Assembly: GCA_029339195.1 (NCBI GenBank)
Contig: JAPTJF010000044.1
Span: forward strand, 124,001-188,000
Source: Micractinium sp. NFX-FRZ
Lineage: Eukaryota > Chlorophyta > Trebouxiophyceae > Chlorellales > Chlorellaceae
Reading direction: 5' to 3'
DNA: 64,000 nucleotides
In this document: in pieces, positions 44,801-53,800 of the stretch
Position numbering within the stretch: position 1 is the first letter of the stretch
How the letters are laid out: the number at the start of each line of letters is the position of its first letter
Translations under genes and position numbers: made by a program
The notes under the pieces: model-generated
What the model saw: only the letters and a program-made list of their open reading frames with translations
The model's database searches: none
What the model was told of the DNA's origin: nothing

Positions 44801-47347
44801 ACAGAACGCGCAGGTGAGGGGAGCTGCAAGAGCGAGGCAGCGGCGGGATGTGCGGGTGAGGGGCGCTGCATGCGAGGCAGCAGGACGCACGGGTGAGGGG
44901 CTGCGAGAGGGAGGCAGCGTGATGCACAGGTGGGGGCTGCAGGCGAGGCAGGCAGCGGGACTGAAAGGAGATGTGTAGGTGTCAGCTGAGGGAGGTGTGG
45001 TGAGAATGAACAGTAGCAAGGCAGGTGCAAGTGTGGTCTTTGAGTGCGCATGTGACATACAAACATGTTCACCCCCCTGCACTGTTCTTGCTGGTTGATG
45101 CATGAGGGCAGCCTGGAGTGTGAGGAGCTCGCCCGCCGGCAACCCACTCTGCTATGCCCACCACGCCCTGCTCACAAACGCCTGCTTCCCTTGGTGGATG
45201 CAGGAGGGAGGCCTGGAGGGACTGAAGCTCTACGGGATGGTGGGGGTGCCCGGGGAGGGAGAGGAAGGTGCGCACGCCGCCGCCCCAGCTGCCTGCCTGC
45301 CTGGTTGCCCGCTGCTTGCTGCCTGTGCGGTAGGCATCAGCGTGCGCGAACCGCTGCTGCTCGCTGACGCTTCCAACCCCACTCGTGACGTTGCTCTCCA
45401 CTCACTGCAACTCGAATGCCCCAATACTCGCCTTGCCAGACATCGATGCGACGATCGAGATGATGCAGGCTTTAAAGAAGGGCGCCCCCAAGCTTCGATT
45501 CACCCTGGGCTGCAGCACCTTTGTGCCCAAGGCGCACACGCCCTTCCAGTGGTATGGGGTCAGCAGCGGTGAGTGGGGGAGAGGGTAGGAGTGGGGTTCG
45601 GGGGAGCAAGGGAGTGGTTTGCCGGAGGGGCGGTGGGTTGGCAGTGCTACCAAGGTGATGGTGGAAAGCGGTGTGGGGTGCAGGGCTTGTGTACTGGAAG
45701 GCCCACACTCCCTGCCAGTGGCATCATGGGGACAGCAGCAGCCGTGAGGGGTTAGTGTGTGACCTGGGGTGCGCTCTTCCTCAGCTCGCTCACCACGGGC
45801 CAGAAGCTGCTGCAGAAGGGGCAGGGACAGGTGCTGGGGAAACAGGGGGGCACAGCCCCCCTCCCATCTGCCATGCATTTGTTGTGAATGTATGGTTTGC
45901 GTGCCTGCAGAGGGGGAGAAGCGGCTCAAGCGGCTGGAGCGGGCGCTGGGCAAGGAGGGGATTGAGTTCCGGCCGGAGAGCTACAAGTGGAGCGTGGTGC
46001 AGGTGGGCTGACGTGTGTTCCTGTGTTAAAGGGGAGTTCTGGCCAGAGGCTGGGGGAGTGGTGGGGGTGCGGCATCAGGAGGGGGTATGAACGTGACGCG
46101 TGTGCTGGGCCGCTCATTGGCGGTGAATCTTGCCGGACTGCACGTGCTGCCCAGCTGCCTGGCATGGGCTGTGATCTTCAAGATGCATGTCACACCAGCC
46201 GTTGACCAGGCACATGCTGCGACCGCCCTGTGCGCCCCCGCCGCTCGGCTCCCTGCCCCCTCCCTGTGGCCAGCCTGCGCCCTCACCCCACCCCTGCACC
46301 TTTTGCACGCTGGCCTCCGCCCTCTCCCCTTCCCGCTCCGTGCCTGCGACCATCCTGCGCCCTCACCCCACCCACCCCTGCTCTGCCCCCGGTTGAAGCG
46401 CAGGCGCTGCTGTCATGCGGGCTTACGGTTTGGGGTTACATTCAAGCGTCGAAATCCCCCCTCCTCCCACACATGTGTTGTCCATGTGCCCTGCCCCCTG
46501 TGCCGCGCAGGCGCTGCTGTCGCGCGGGGACCGCCGGCTCAGCCGCCTGCTGCTGCTGGTGCGGCAGTACGGCGACAGCCTGGGCAGCTTCCGCCGTGCC
46601 TTCAAGGAGCTCCAGGTGACTGCTGGGTGCTCCGGGTTCCACCGCCGTGGGGCATGACACGCGTAGTACCCTGTGATCTGGTCAAACCCAGCTGGCCTGC
46701 AGGCACGTGCTTGATGGGTTCATTTCTTGTTCGCGCCACCATTTGCCCGCCCGCAGGGCGAGCTGCCTCCCATGGAGCATTACGTGAGCGCCGACTACGA
46801 CCCGGATACCGCAGGTATGGGCAGAGCAGTACCGCTGTGCTCGCTCGCTCAAGTGGTACTGCCGAACATGTGTGTTTGTGCTGCCGATGGGGGAGGGCTG
46901 TAGCGGCCCGGACCAGCCATTCACTCAATCAGTCAACCACTGCTGATGCGGCTTGCGTGGTTTCGTGTGGTGCCGCCCGTTGCCTGGAAGCGCCGTGGTG
47001 GAGCGTGCGTCTGAGAGTGGCTGCGCTTGTTCCTGTGACTGTGGCAGGTGCTTGTCTGTGCGCACCCTTTGCCGCTGCCGAAGCCACCTCGCCACGGGTT
47101 GTGCCTCCCCGCTGCAAGTCAGCCTCGTGCCCTGCCTGCCCGCTGCCCAACGTTGCCACCTGGCAGTGCCGCCGCTCAACTCGCTAATTTTGTTCTTCCC
47201 TCAAAATCCTGAGGCTGTACTCCATCAAACGTCTGTCTATGATTGTTGTCGTGTGCCGCTGCAGTGCTGCCGTGGAGCCACCTGCATGGACCGCTGCCCC
47301 TGTCCACGCTGGTGAAGCACCTGAGGGAGGCGCAGACGCACATGTAG
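38846..47347 (+). CDS. Cyanobacterial-type radical SAM protein, probably plastid, 622 aa
   Basis: A radical S-adenosylmethionine enzyme; the reaction is not known. Nineteen exons join in phase: 38846-39142, 39444-39540, 39973-40072, 40800-40860, 41314-41386, 42053-42198, 42414-42477, 42696-42755, 43246-43318, 43545-43620, 43859-43977, 44269-44328, 44702-44813, 45204-45267, 45440-45568, 45911-46002, 46511-46615, 46757-46814, 47265-47347. The 4Fe-4S motif CxxxCxxC is Cys319, Cys323 and Cys326 (SCPEMCRFCMAS), split by an intron. Upstream GITSLGYQLVW, LFTDAHDPLP and FGGGPVLTANPEPYADFFDV form the B12-binding-like N-terminal domain; GLLGASVTQHPEFPELLEWL, VESGSQRVRDIVNKKL and TLGCSTFVPKAHTPFQW are barrel segments. 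The protein is close to a family conserved throughout cyanobacteria (recalled). The first ~80 residues are basic, Gln/Gly/Ala-rich and fit a transit peptide, so plastid location is inferred. Confidence 0.93.
39755..39972 (+). repeat. Tandem copies of radical SAM exon 3 start with acceptor
   Basis: CGCAGTGCACCGCCTGTTCA at 39859-39878 plus the next 30 bp copies the true exon start at 39973, 109 bp upstream. A third partial copy (CCCGCTTCCGCCCTCTGCTC and CACCTACCAGGCTTCATTG) precedes it at about 39785. In the first full copy the frame continues into a fresh CACCAG boundary instead of the exon. Confidence 0.88.
40046..40540 (+). repeat. Five-copy array of radical SAM exon 3 end with donor
   Basis: The real exon end GAGCTGGACTACAGCAACAT plus ACTGAG-GTGGGC (40047-40080) is followed by four degenerate copies at 40170-40206, 40270-40310, 40404-40430 and 40506-40540. 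Each keeps the CTGAG-GTG donor. Spacing is about 100-134 bp. Confidence 0.92.
40655..40830 (+). repeat. Two copies of radical SAM exon 4 start with acceptor
   Basis: TGCAG-CATGCTGGAGCAGATGG at 40656 and CGCAG-CATGCTGGAGCAGCTGG at 40795. The join in phase with exon 3 works for both at the junction, but only the second reads on through the family sequence GIPLLAAERGDEHPL. Confidence 0.88.
40985..41095. repeat. Short tandem repeat in radical SAM intron 4
   Basis: Imperfect units of CTGGCCATGTTTGTGCCCTGG about 17-60 bp apart. Confidence 0.75.
41525..41570 (+). repeat. Copy of radical SAM exon 5 end with donor
   Basis: GTGCTGACCACCAACTGACTG plus CTTCGATGTGGTGCTGCTGGGTGAGG is a shortened copy of the exon 5 end at 41331-41390. 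It retains a GTGAGG donor and contains an in-frame TGA. Confidence 0.82.
42766..42799. repeat. CTG trinucleotide repeat in radical SAM intron 8
   Basis: About ten CTG units followed by alternating GT and CG dinucleotides. Confidence 0.9.
43060..43275 (+). repeat. Tandem copies of radical SAM exon 9 start with acceptor
   Basis: TTTGCAGTTGTGTCGCCCCC at 43134 plus ATGGCGTGGGAGAA copies the true exon start at 43246, with a further partial copy (TGGCGTGGGAGAGCACCTAC) at 43069. The intervening ACTCACAA...GTGCTGTGCCTGCTGTGG block is copied too. Spacing is about 106-110 bp. Confidence 0.88.
44012..44140. repeat. 37-bp tandem repeat in radical SAM intron 11
   Basis: About three and a half units containing GAGGACCCAACAGCACAC and AACACGCCTGCACTACC. 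Confidence 0.9.
44444..44531. repeat. ~41-bp tandem duplication in radical SAM intron 12
   Basis: Two near-identical units containing CCAACAGCTGCTGTCGTGAT and GCAAGCTGGCCG. Confidence 0.9.
45689..45752 (+). repeat. Copy of radical SAM exon 15 end with donor
   Basis: GGCCCACACTCCCTGCCAGTGG ... GACAGCAGCAGCCGTGAGGG parallels GGCGCACACGCCCTTCCAGT ... GTCAGCAGCGGTGAGTGG at 45532-45574. The donor-like GTGAGG is retained. Confidence 0.72.
46398..46424 (+). repeat. Copy of radical SAM exon 17 start with acceptor
   Basis: GCGCAGGCGCTGCTGTCATG plus CGGG at 46399 copies the exon 17 boundary GCGCAG-GCGCTGCTGTCGCG at 46505, 106 bp downstream. Confidence 0.85.
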
Positions 47348-48187
47348 GCGGAGGCGCGCAGCGGCGGCGGCTGCGACATCCATGCATCATATATGTGCGG
47401 CGACAGGCATGCACGCGGTTGGTGCGTACCGTGGGTGCATGCACCCACTGTACCATCCGTGCGGGTGCCGCCTTCACACAATGCACCCATAAACGCTGCC
47501 AACCAAACTCGGCCACCCCAGCTTCCTGCACTGCCATTTCATTTGAGCGTGGTTAGCTTGCAGTCTCTGTTCTGATCTCCGCATGTGCAACGTTGAAATT
47601 GCCGCTTGCAAGACCATTTTGGTGAGGCGGAGTTGCCATTGGCCGAACAACGTTCATTGGCACATCTGCCTTCTAAGAAGCAGCCAGATTCCACGGGCGT
47701 TAGTATGGATGATGAAAGCAAGTGGTGGATGGGGACTAGGGAACAGCGCTTGTTGCGCAAGCTGTGATGTGCAAGGGGCGCCACGCGGGCGCCCGTCGGC
47801 GGGCCGCCTAATCACTCTTGGTGGGACCGTGGCGCCGCTCTTTTAATGCTCCGCCTCTCTGATGCCTGCATAGAGACGCCAGATCTGACAGCGCCAGTAA
47901 TAGAGGCCCTCCTCAGCCGTCGCGCAAAATCTGAACTGAACGTGAACGTGCACGTGCGGCTGGTGGCTTTGGGCGTTGCTCTCGGGGTGCGCTGCCGCTG
48001 CCATATTTGTTCCGCATCCCGAGCGCTCGCGCTGCTGTCCAAACCGCCCAGCTTACTTTGACTCCCGCCGGCCACCGCCCTGCCCGCCGGGCCGGCGCCC
48101 CGCTGTTGACGCTCCCCAAACTGCCTGCCCACCGCTCAATTGCAGGGCCTACACAACGAGTTCACGATAGTACTTCAGCGGGATACG
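47348..48187. other. Spacer between radical SAM and ARM-MYND genes
   Basis: 840 bp holding the 3' UTR of the first gene and the promoter of the second. No TGTAA was found on the plus strand and no further coding frame is supported. Confidence 0.5.
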
Positions 48188-50240
48188 ATGGCATCGTTGC
48201 CTCACGACATTCAAGCCCTGGTGCAGAGCCTGCGGGGCGGCAGCGAGGCGCAGCAGCTTGCAGCATTGCAGGCGCTGGGCTGCCTGTCTTGCGAGGGCGA
48301 CGAAAGCAGGGCAGCACTGGCAGCATCCGGCGCCATCCCTGCCCTGCTGAATTGCCTGAGGCAGGGCAGCAGCGAAGGTGTGTGGCAGGATGCAGCTGCG
48401 GTTTTGACCAATCTTGCCATGGAGAGCCGAGACAGGCAGGCAGCCATTGCCGCCGCGGGCGGAATCCCCGTGCTCGTAAGTCATCTGAGCAGCAGCAGCA
48501 GCAGAAGCAGCAGCAGCAGCGAAGGGATGCAAGAGCGAGCGGCGAGCGTGCTGAGCAACCTTGCCCGCAACAACCCTACCAACAGCGCCGCCATTGCAGC
48601 TGCGGGCGGCATCCCAGCCCTGGTGCGTTGCCTGCAGCGGGGCAGCAGCGAGGGAGTGCTCAGGGCCGCGGCGCTCGCGCTGGCCCACCTCACCGCCGAC
48701 GGTCCCGACATCCCGACAGACGTGGTTGCTGCCGGCGGCATCCCAGCCCTGGTGCGCTGTTTGCAGCTGTGCAGCAGGGACGTGTCGCTCGAGGCTGCAG
48801 CAAGGGTGTTGAACCACGTCCTCGCCTCTGCTGAGCACGCTGAGACCAAGGCAGCCGTGGCAGCTGCGGGCGGCATCCCAGCCCTGGTGCGCGGGCTGCA
48901 GCAGGGCAGGAGCGAGGGAGCACGGCAGGAAGCAGCGGTGGCACTGGCCAATTTTGCACCAGTGTGGCTGGACCGCCAGGCAGCCGGAGCAGTGATAGGT
49001 ACAGGGGCCGTCCCCGCCTTGGTCCAGTGCCTGGGTGAGGGAGGCAGTGAGATGTTGATGCAATTCGCAGCTGCCGCGCTGTGCAGCTTTGCCGGCAGCG
49101 GCGCTGCTTTGCAGGCAGAGGTTGCCGGCGCCGGCGGCATTCCAGCGCTCGTCAGGCTGCTGCGGGAGGGTGCTGGCAGCGAGGCAGTGCGACAATTTGC
49201 AGCTGGGGCTGTGGCCAATCTGAGCTGCTGCCCTGAGTACAATGCGGCCATCGAGGCAGCGGGCGGGGTTGCGGCCCTGGTGCAGTGCCTGCAGGGCAGC
49301 AGCGGCGCGGCGTTGCAGGAGAGGGCGGCGGGGGCGCTGCGGAACCTTGGCCTCGAGGGCCCCGAGCGCTGTGCTTCAATCGCCGCAGCAGGCGGCATCC
49401 CCGCGCTGCTGTACCTGCGCCTCCTCAGCAGCAGTGAGGCGGTACAACAGGCGGCTGATGATGCACTGGGGATCATAACCCTCGGCGATATTCGGCACCA
49501 AGCAGCGGCGGCTCGCGGCGAGAGAGCAGGGTACACAGGCACCAGAGCGCCAGCAGCTGAGGCAACAGGGGTAGAAGCGGCAGCGGTCGCAGAGGCAGCA
49601 CTGGGAGCCACGCAGGCACCGCCGGCAGCAGGGGTGGAGGAGCAGGCTCCGCAGAGCGGAGCAGGGAGAGCGGAGGGACAGGCGGCGGAGGCAGCGGGGG
49701 CGGCCGAGCTGCTAGCTCGAGACTTCGGAGGCGCAGGGCAATTGCAACCGGCAGCACAGGGGGGTGGCGCTGCGGCGCAGGCCGCCGCGCCTGCCACCCC
49801 AGCAGCACCTGCTGCCAGGGTGTGTGCAGCTGAGGGGTGCGGCAGCACCCAGGGCCTGCTCCGCTGCGGCGGGTGAGCGTAGTGCTGGTCCACATGGGCC
49901 ACCCTTGGGGTATTGGTTAGGTCGCGGCCTGTATGCTCGGCTGCCAGGAGGCTTCTTGCATGTGTGCCCCACCCTGCGCCCTGAGCCGCTCCTCACCCTT
50001 TTTTGTGCACCGTGCGCCGTCTCCACAGCTGTGTCTTGTGGAGTATGTCTTCACCCCTGTGCTGCTGTCGTGTGTGCATCGCCCGCCTGCCCTCCTGCCG
50101 TGTGCAGGTGCCGAGTGGTGCGGTACTGCGGCGAGGCGTGCAGCCATGCTCACTGGAGCTTGCACAGGCGCGAGTGCCGGCGCCTGCGTGCTGCTGCGGC
50201 GGCAGCAAGCCAGCCCTCTGCCTCCCACTCACACCATTGA
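48188..50240 (+). CDS. Armadillo-repeat protein with C-terminal MYND zinc finger, 605 aa
   Basis: Two exons, 48188-49872 and 50108-50240, join in phase within the zinc finger. At least eight armadillo-like repeats of about 42 residues run from residue 1 to about 430, each with a core such as IAAAGGIPALVRCLQRGSSE followed by AAxALxNLA; ARM repeats form a superhelix for protein binding. Residues 435-540 are a low-complexity Ala/Gly/Glu linker. The MYND module uses Cys546, 551, 560, 563, 569, 573, 585 and His581 (CGGCRVVRYCGEACSHAHW), a protein-interaction finger. The start is the first in-frame ATG; the frame is open for 48 bp upstream but has no ATG there. The exon 1 coding sequence is itself a strong DNA repeat. 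No localisation signal is visible. Function unknown; probably a scaffold or co-regulator. Confidence 0.85.
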
Positions 50241-50846
50241 ACCAACAGCAACGCTCTCTGATGCCGTGTGACATCTCAACGCTACATCAAAGCATACTGC
50301 ACGTTTGTGGTATGAAGGCCCACCAGGTGCTGCCCAGCTGCCCAGCCGGCGGCACACCTGCGCGGGTGCTGCCCACCCTTGCACACAAGCTACCCATCAA
50401 CACTTGCCAGCCTTCGCTAGACCATTTCCGTCTCCCCTATAGGGCCCTAACTACGGCGTGCCTGCTTCACTCCCGTCCATGCGCCCTGTGCCGCCCCATG
50501 CCTCGCCTCCCCCGCCTGTTCTTCTGCCCACCCCCAAACCTTGCCCTGTGCATGCCAGCGCCCAGCACAAGCCGCGGCGGCACCCCAGCCTCGTCCTTGC
50601 CTTGCCATGCTCCGTGCATGCAGTCTGTTACAATACTGTGCACTGCGCATGTTTTGCACGTGGCACTGGCCAGACAGCTGCAAATCTCGTGTCCATGCCA
50701 GCGCAGCCAGGAGAAGAGCAAATCAAATTGTGACGATCATTAAGTAGGCTGCTGATATACACTCAATACATAGCCAGAGCAGGTGGCAAGCCATTCGGCA
50801 CCCTGCAGGTTTCCGTGAGCCACTGCCATGACAATGTAGCGACACC
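50241..50846. other. Tail-to-tail spacer ARM-MYND / GT8 gene
   Basis: 3' UTRs of both genes. TTACA at 50628-50632 is TGTAA on the minus strand. I see no further gene. Confidence 0.55.
50628..50632 (-). terminator. TGTAA poly(A) signal of the GT8 gene
   Basis: TGTAA on the minus strand, 215 bp after the stop codon at 50847. Confidence 0.6.
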
Positions 50847-53800
50847 TCACGCCTCCTCCTTGCCCACCGCACGCGCGCGGTGGTGAGCGCCCGCCGGCCC
50901 CGCCCCCTCGACGACACCGCACGCGTACCACAGCGCAGCCAGGGTAACAAAGCACTGGGTGCAGACGGACACGGACAGCACCCCAACCGCTATGGTCGTC
51001 AGCGCTTTCCCCACGAAAGTGCGGACCCTGCACGGGGGGTGGGCAACGGGGGTGGACAGGTGCACGGTGGAAGGCGGGCGGGCACGAGAAGGCGGGCGGG
51101 CACAAGGAAGCGGCGCGAAGGAGGAGCACAGCAGTGCGAACGCAGTCGGGAACACCGGTAAGATTGGCACAGCGCAGCGCAGCACGTATGGCGGCACAGC
51201 AGCAGCAGCAGCAGCAGCTGTTGCACAGGCAGCAATGTGCGCTGACACGTTGTCCGCCAACCAGCATCTGAGCAGGAGTGCACACACTCACCCAAGTATG
51301 TCTGCCCACCAAGGCACCAGCCCCAGAGTCGTGATGATGGTTGCCAGCAGCAGGCAGCTGTGGCCCCAGGGCTGCCCCACGGCGCCCGGTACTGCCGCGC
51401 CGGCAGCTGCCGCGCAGCTGCGCCGGCCGTGCCAGCGGCAGGCTTGCAGGAAGACGGTGAAGATGAGGGTGAAGGAGAGGGCGGTCCACTCGTAGGCGAG
51501 CACCCAGCCCAGGGTGGGCTCAACCTGAGGGGTGGGCGGCAGGCAGGGCAGGCAGGGCAGTGGGGTGGTGCAGGCAAAGCAGCGGGGGAGACAGGAGGCA
51601 GGGCAGGGCAGGCAAAGCAGCGGGGGAGGCAGGAGGCAGGGCAGGGCAGGCAGGGCAGCGGGGGAGGCAGAGTAGTGGGGTGGGGCAGGGCAGGCGTAGC
51701 AAGACAGGCAGGGCAGGCAGGGGCTGGGGTTGCAACACCAAATGTATGGGCAGAGCTACAGATTCTGCCAGGAGGCAGATAAGCGTCAACAGGCAGGCGG
51801 CGGCCCTGCAGCGGCAATGCTGACCCAGACCGCCAGGCACGCCTCAGCTGCCATGGAAGGCTTGCCTGGCGCGGGATCAGGAGGAAGACGGAGCAGCCCA
51901 GCGCGGCCAGCACAGCAGCCACCCCTGCAGCCGCTGCTGCAGCCGTCAGCCAGGCGGGCGCCGACAGCACATGTGTGCTGCACTGTGCACCTCCCCCTGC
52001 GGGACCCACGACTGCAAACGCCGACGACAGCAGCTGCTGCATGTCTGCCTTGCCGGGCAGAGGGTGCAGGCCGGGGCCCGTGGGACTGCCGCTGGCGCTG
52101 CTGCCACCGCTGGCGGCGCGGCCAACGCCGCGGCCGCCTGGGCGGCCGGTCGCGGTGGCGGCGGTGGCGGGGAGCAGGGTCTCGGGGGCAGAAGCTGCCA
52201 GGCGCGGGCGCAGGCGCAGGCGCAAGCTGCGCAGGGAGGCGGCCGGGCCTTGCTGCCACAGGCAGCAGCGCAGCAGCAGCGCAGCCAGCAGCAGCGGGAG
52301 CGGCAGCAGCAATGAGCGGGCCAGCTGCTGCTGGGCTGTGCGCCCGCGGGTGCGGCCGTCGGGCGAGGGAGGCAGGCGGGCACGCAGCTCCTGCAGTGGA
52401 AGGTGAGGGGGCACGGGCAGATGAGCGGGCCAGCAGAGCAGTGGGTGTTGCCGGAATACGAGGGGGCACGGCCTGGTGGGTGGAGCGGGCTTGTGGACAA
52501 CTGGGCGGCCAGCGGGTGCCTGCCATCCAGCAACCCAGCAAAGGCTCACAGGTGTCAGCCACGTCCTGTTTACGTGAAGGCATGTTGTGCTGCGAGGCCA
52601 GCGACGGCACTGCCCCCCAGCCGCCGACACTGCGGCAGCCTGGCCTCGCCTGCCGGCCCACCTGCCAGCGTGCTGCTTGCTCCCCCATGAGCCAGCCGGC
52701 CCACCAGTCCCAGGGCTTGAACTCGGCCAGGGTGTAGTGCAGCACACTGCAAGCATGGCGGGGAGGGGAGGGGAGAAGAGGGTCAGCACTCGGTCAACTC
52801 AACCCAACTTGGTCAACCCGGTCAACGCGGGTCAACTCTGTCACTCACAGGCACACCAAGTTGCGCTCTGTCGAAGACCCTGTCCCAGCCGGCGAGGGCG
52901 GCAGTTTAGTCCACGCAGGCAGGTGATGGGCAGCGAGAGCACACCACCCCAACCCCATGCACGCACAGGCTTGGCTTCACCCGCAGGCACACGAGGCACG
53001 CACGCACCGTATCTCCTCGGGCGCGGTGGTCCACCTGTTGCTGTTCTGTACAAAAAGGCCCAGGTCTGCATTGTACAGGGTGGGCAGGCGGGCCAGCTGC
53101 AGGGGCGGGAGGCACGCAGGCAGCAGCCGCCACGTGGGGAGGGCGAGGCGGCTGGGCTTGGATGTCAGACAGGCAGGCGGGCCACTGGCAGCTGCAGGAG
53201 CGGCTGACGTGGAGGGGGTGGGAGCAGGGGGGGATGTGGGGGCTGGCCGCCCGGCCAGCGGAGCGCCAGTCGAGCAGCAGCAGCACATTCGGGGGCGTTG
53301 GAGACATGCATGGCGCAGGCTACCATGGGCCTCCCGCCACAACATGGAAGCTTTGAGGGGCTGCCCGCCCCTCCTCCGGGCAGGCTGTTCCGGCCCACAC
53401 GTCAAGCATGCTCTCACGGCGGGGGCCTGGACGCTGCTGTGCAGATTCACTTTGTTCGCGCCACACGCTGCAGCGGCTTCCTTGGCAGGCCAGATCGCCC
53501 TCACACCACCGCCTCACTGAGAGCTGCTGGAGCTGAACCCCTGTGGCAGGGCAGGCTCACCGGCAGGCGGGCACGGGTGCTGCGCCAGCGGGATGCCTCG
53601 CTGAGCAGCTGCCCGCGGCGGGGGTCGAACAGCGGGGCGGACGCAAAGTCTGCGCAGGCGGGGAGGCGGGAGGTACCGCTGGGAGGTACCGCGCAGCAGT
53701 ACAACCGGAATGGTAGTCCTGGCAGGTCCCATAGAGAGCAGGCACGGAGGGAAGTGCAGGAAGGGGGGCCCACAGAGGATGATAGCAGGCAGGTCTTGCA

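Noticed and set aside
46087..47187. 366-codon plus-strand frame near the end of the radical SAM gene
   Set aside because: It runs through three introns and in a frame different from exons 17 and 18; the composition is Cys/Pro/Ala-rich noise.
48481..49902. 473-codon open frame on the minus strand opposite the ARM repeats
   Set aside because: It mirrors the repetitive GC-rich plus-strand exon, has Ala/Ser/Pro composition and no motif; the plus-strand ARM and MYND signatures decide the strand.
50999..52789. 596-codon uninterrupted minus-strand frame as one exon
   Set aside because: Only 51866-52390 belongs to the GT8 protein in this frame; the rest reads through introns and a minisatellite, and the family joins show introns on both sides.
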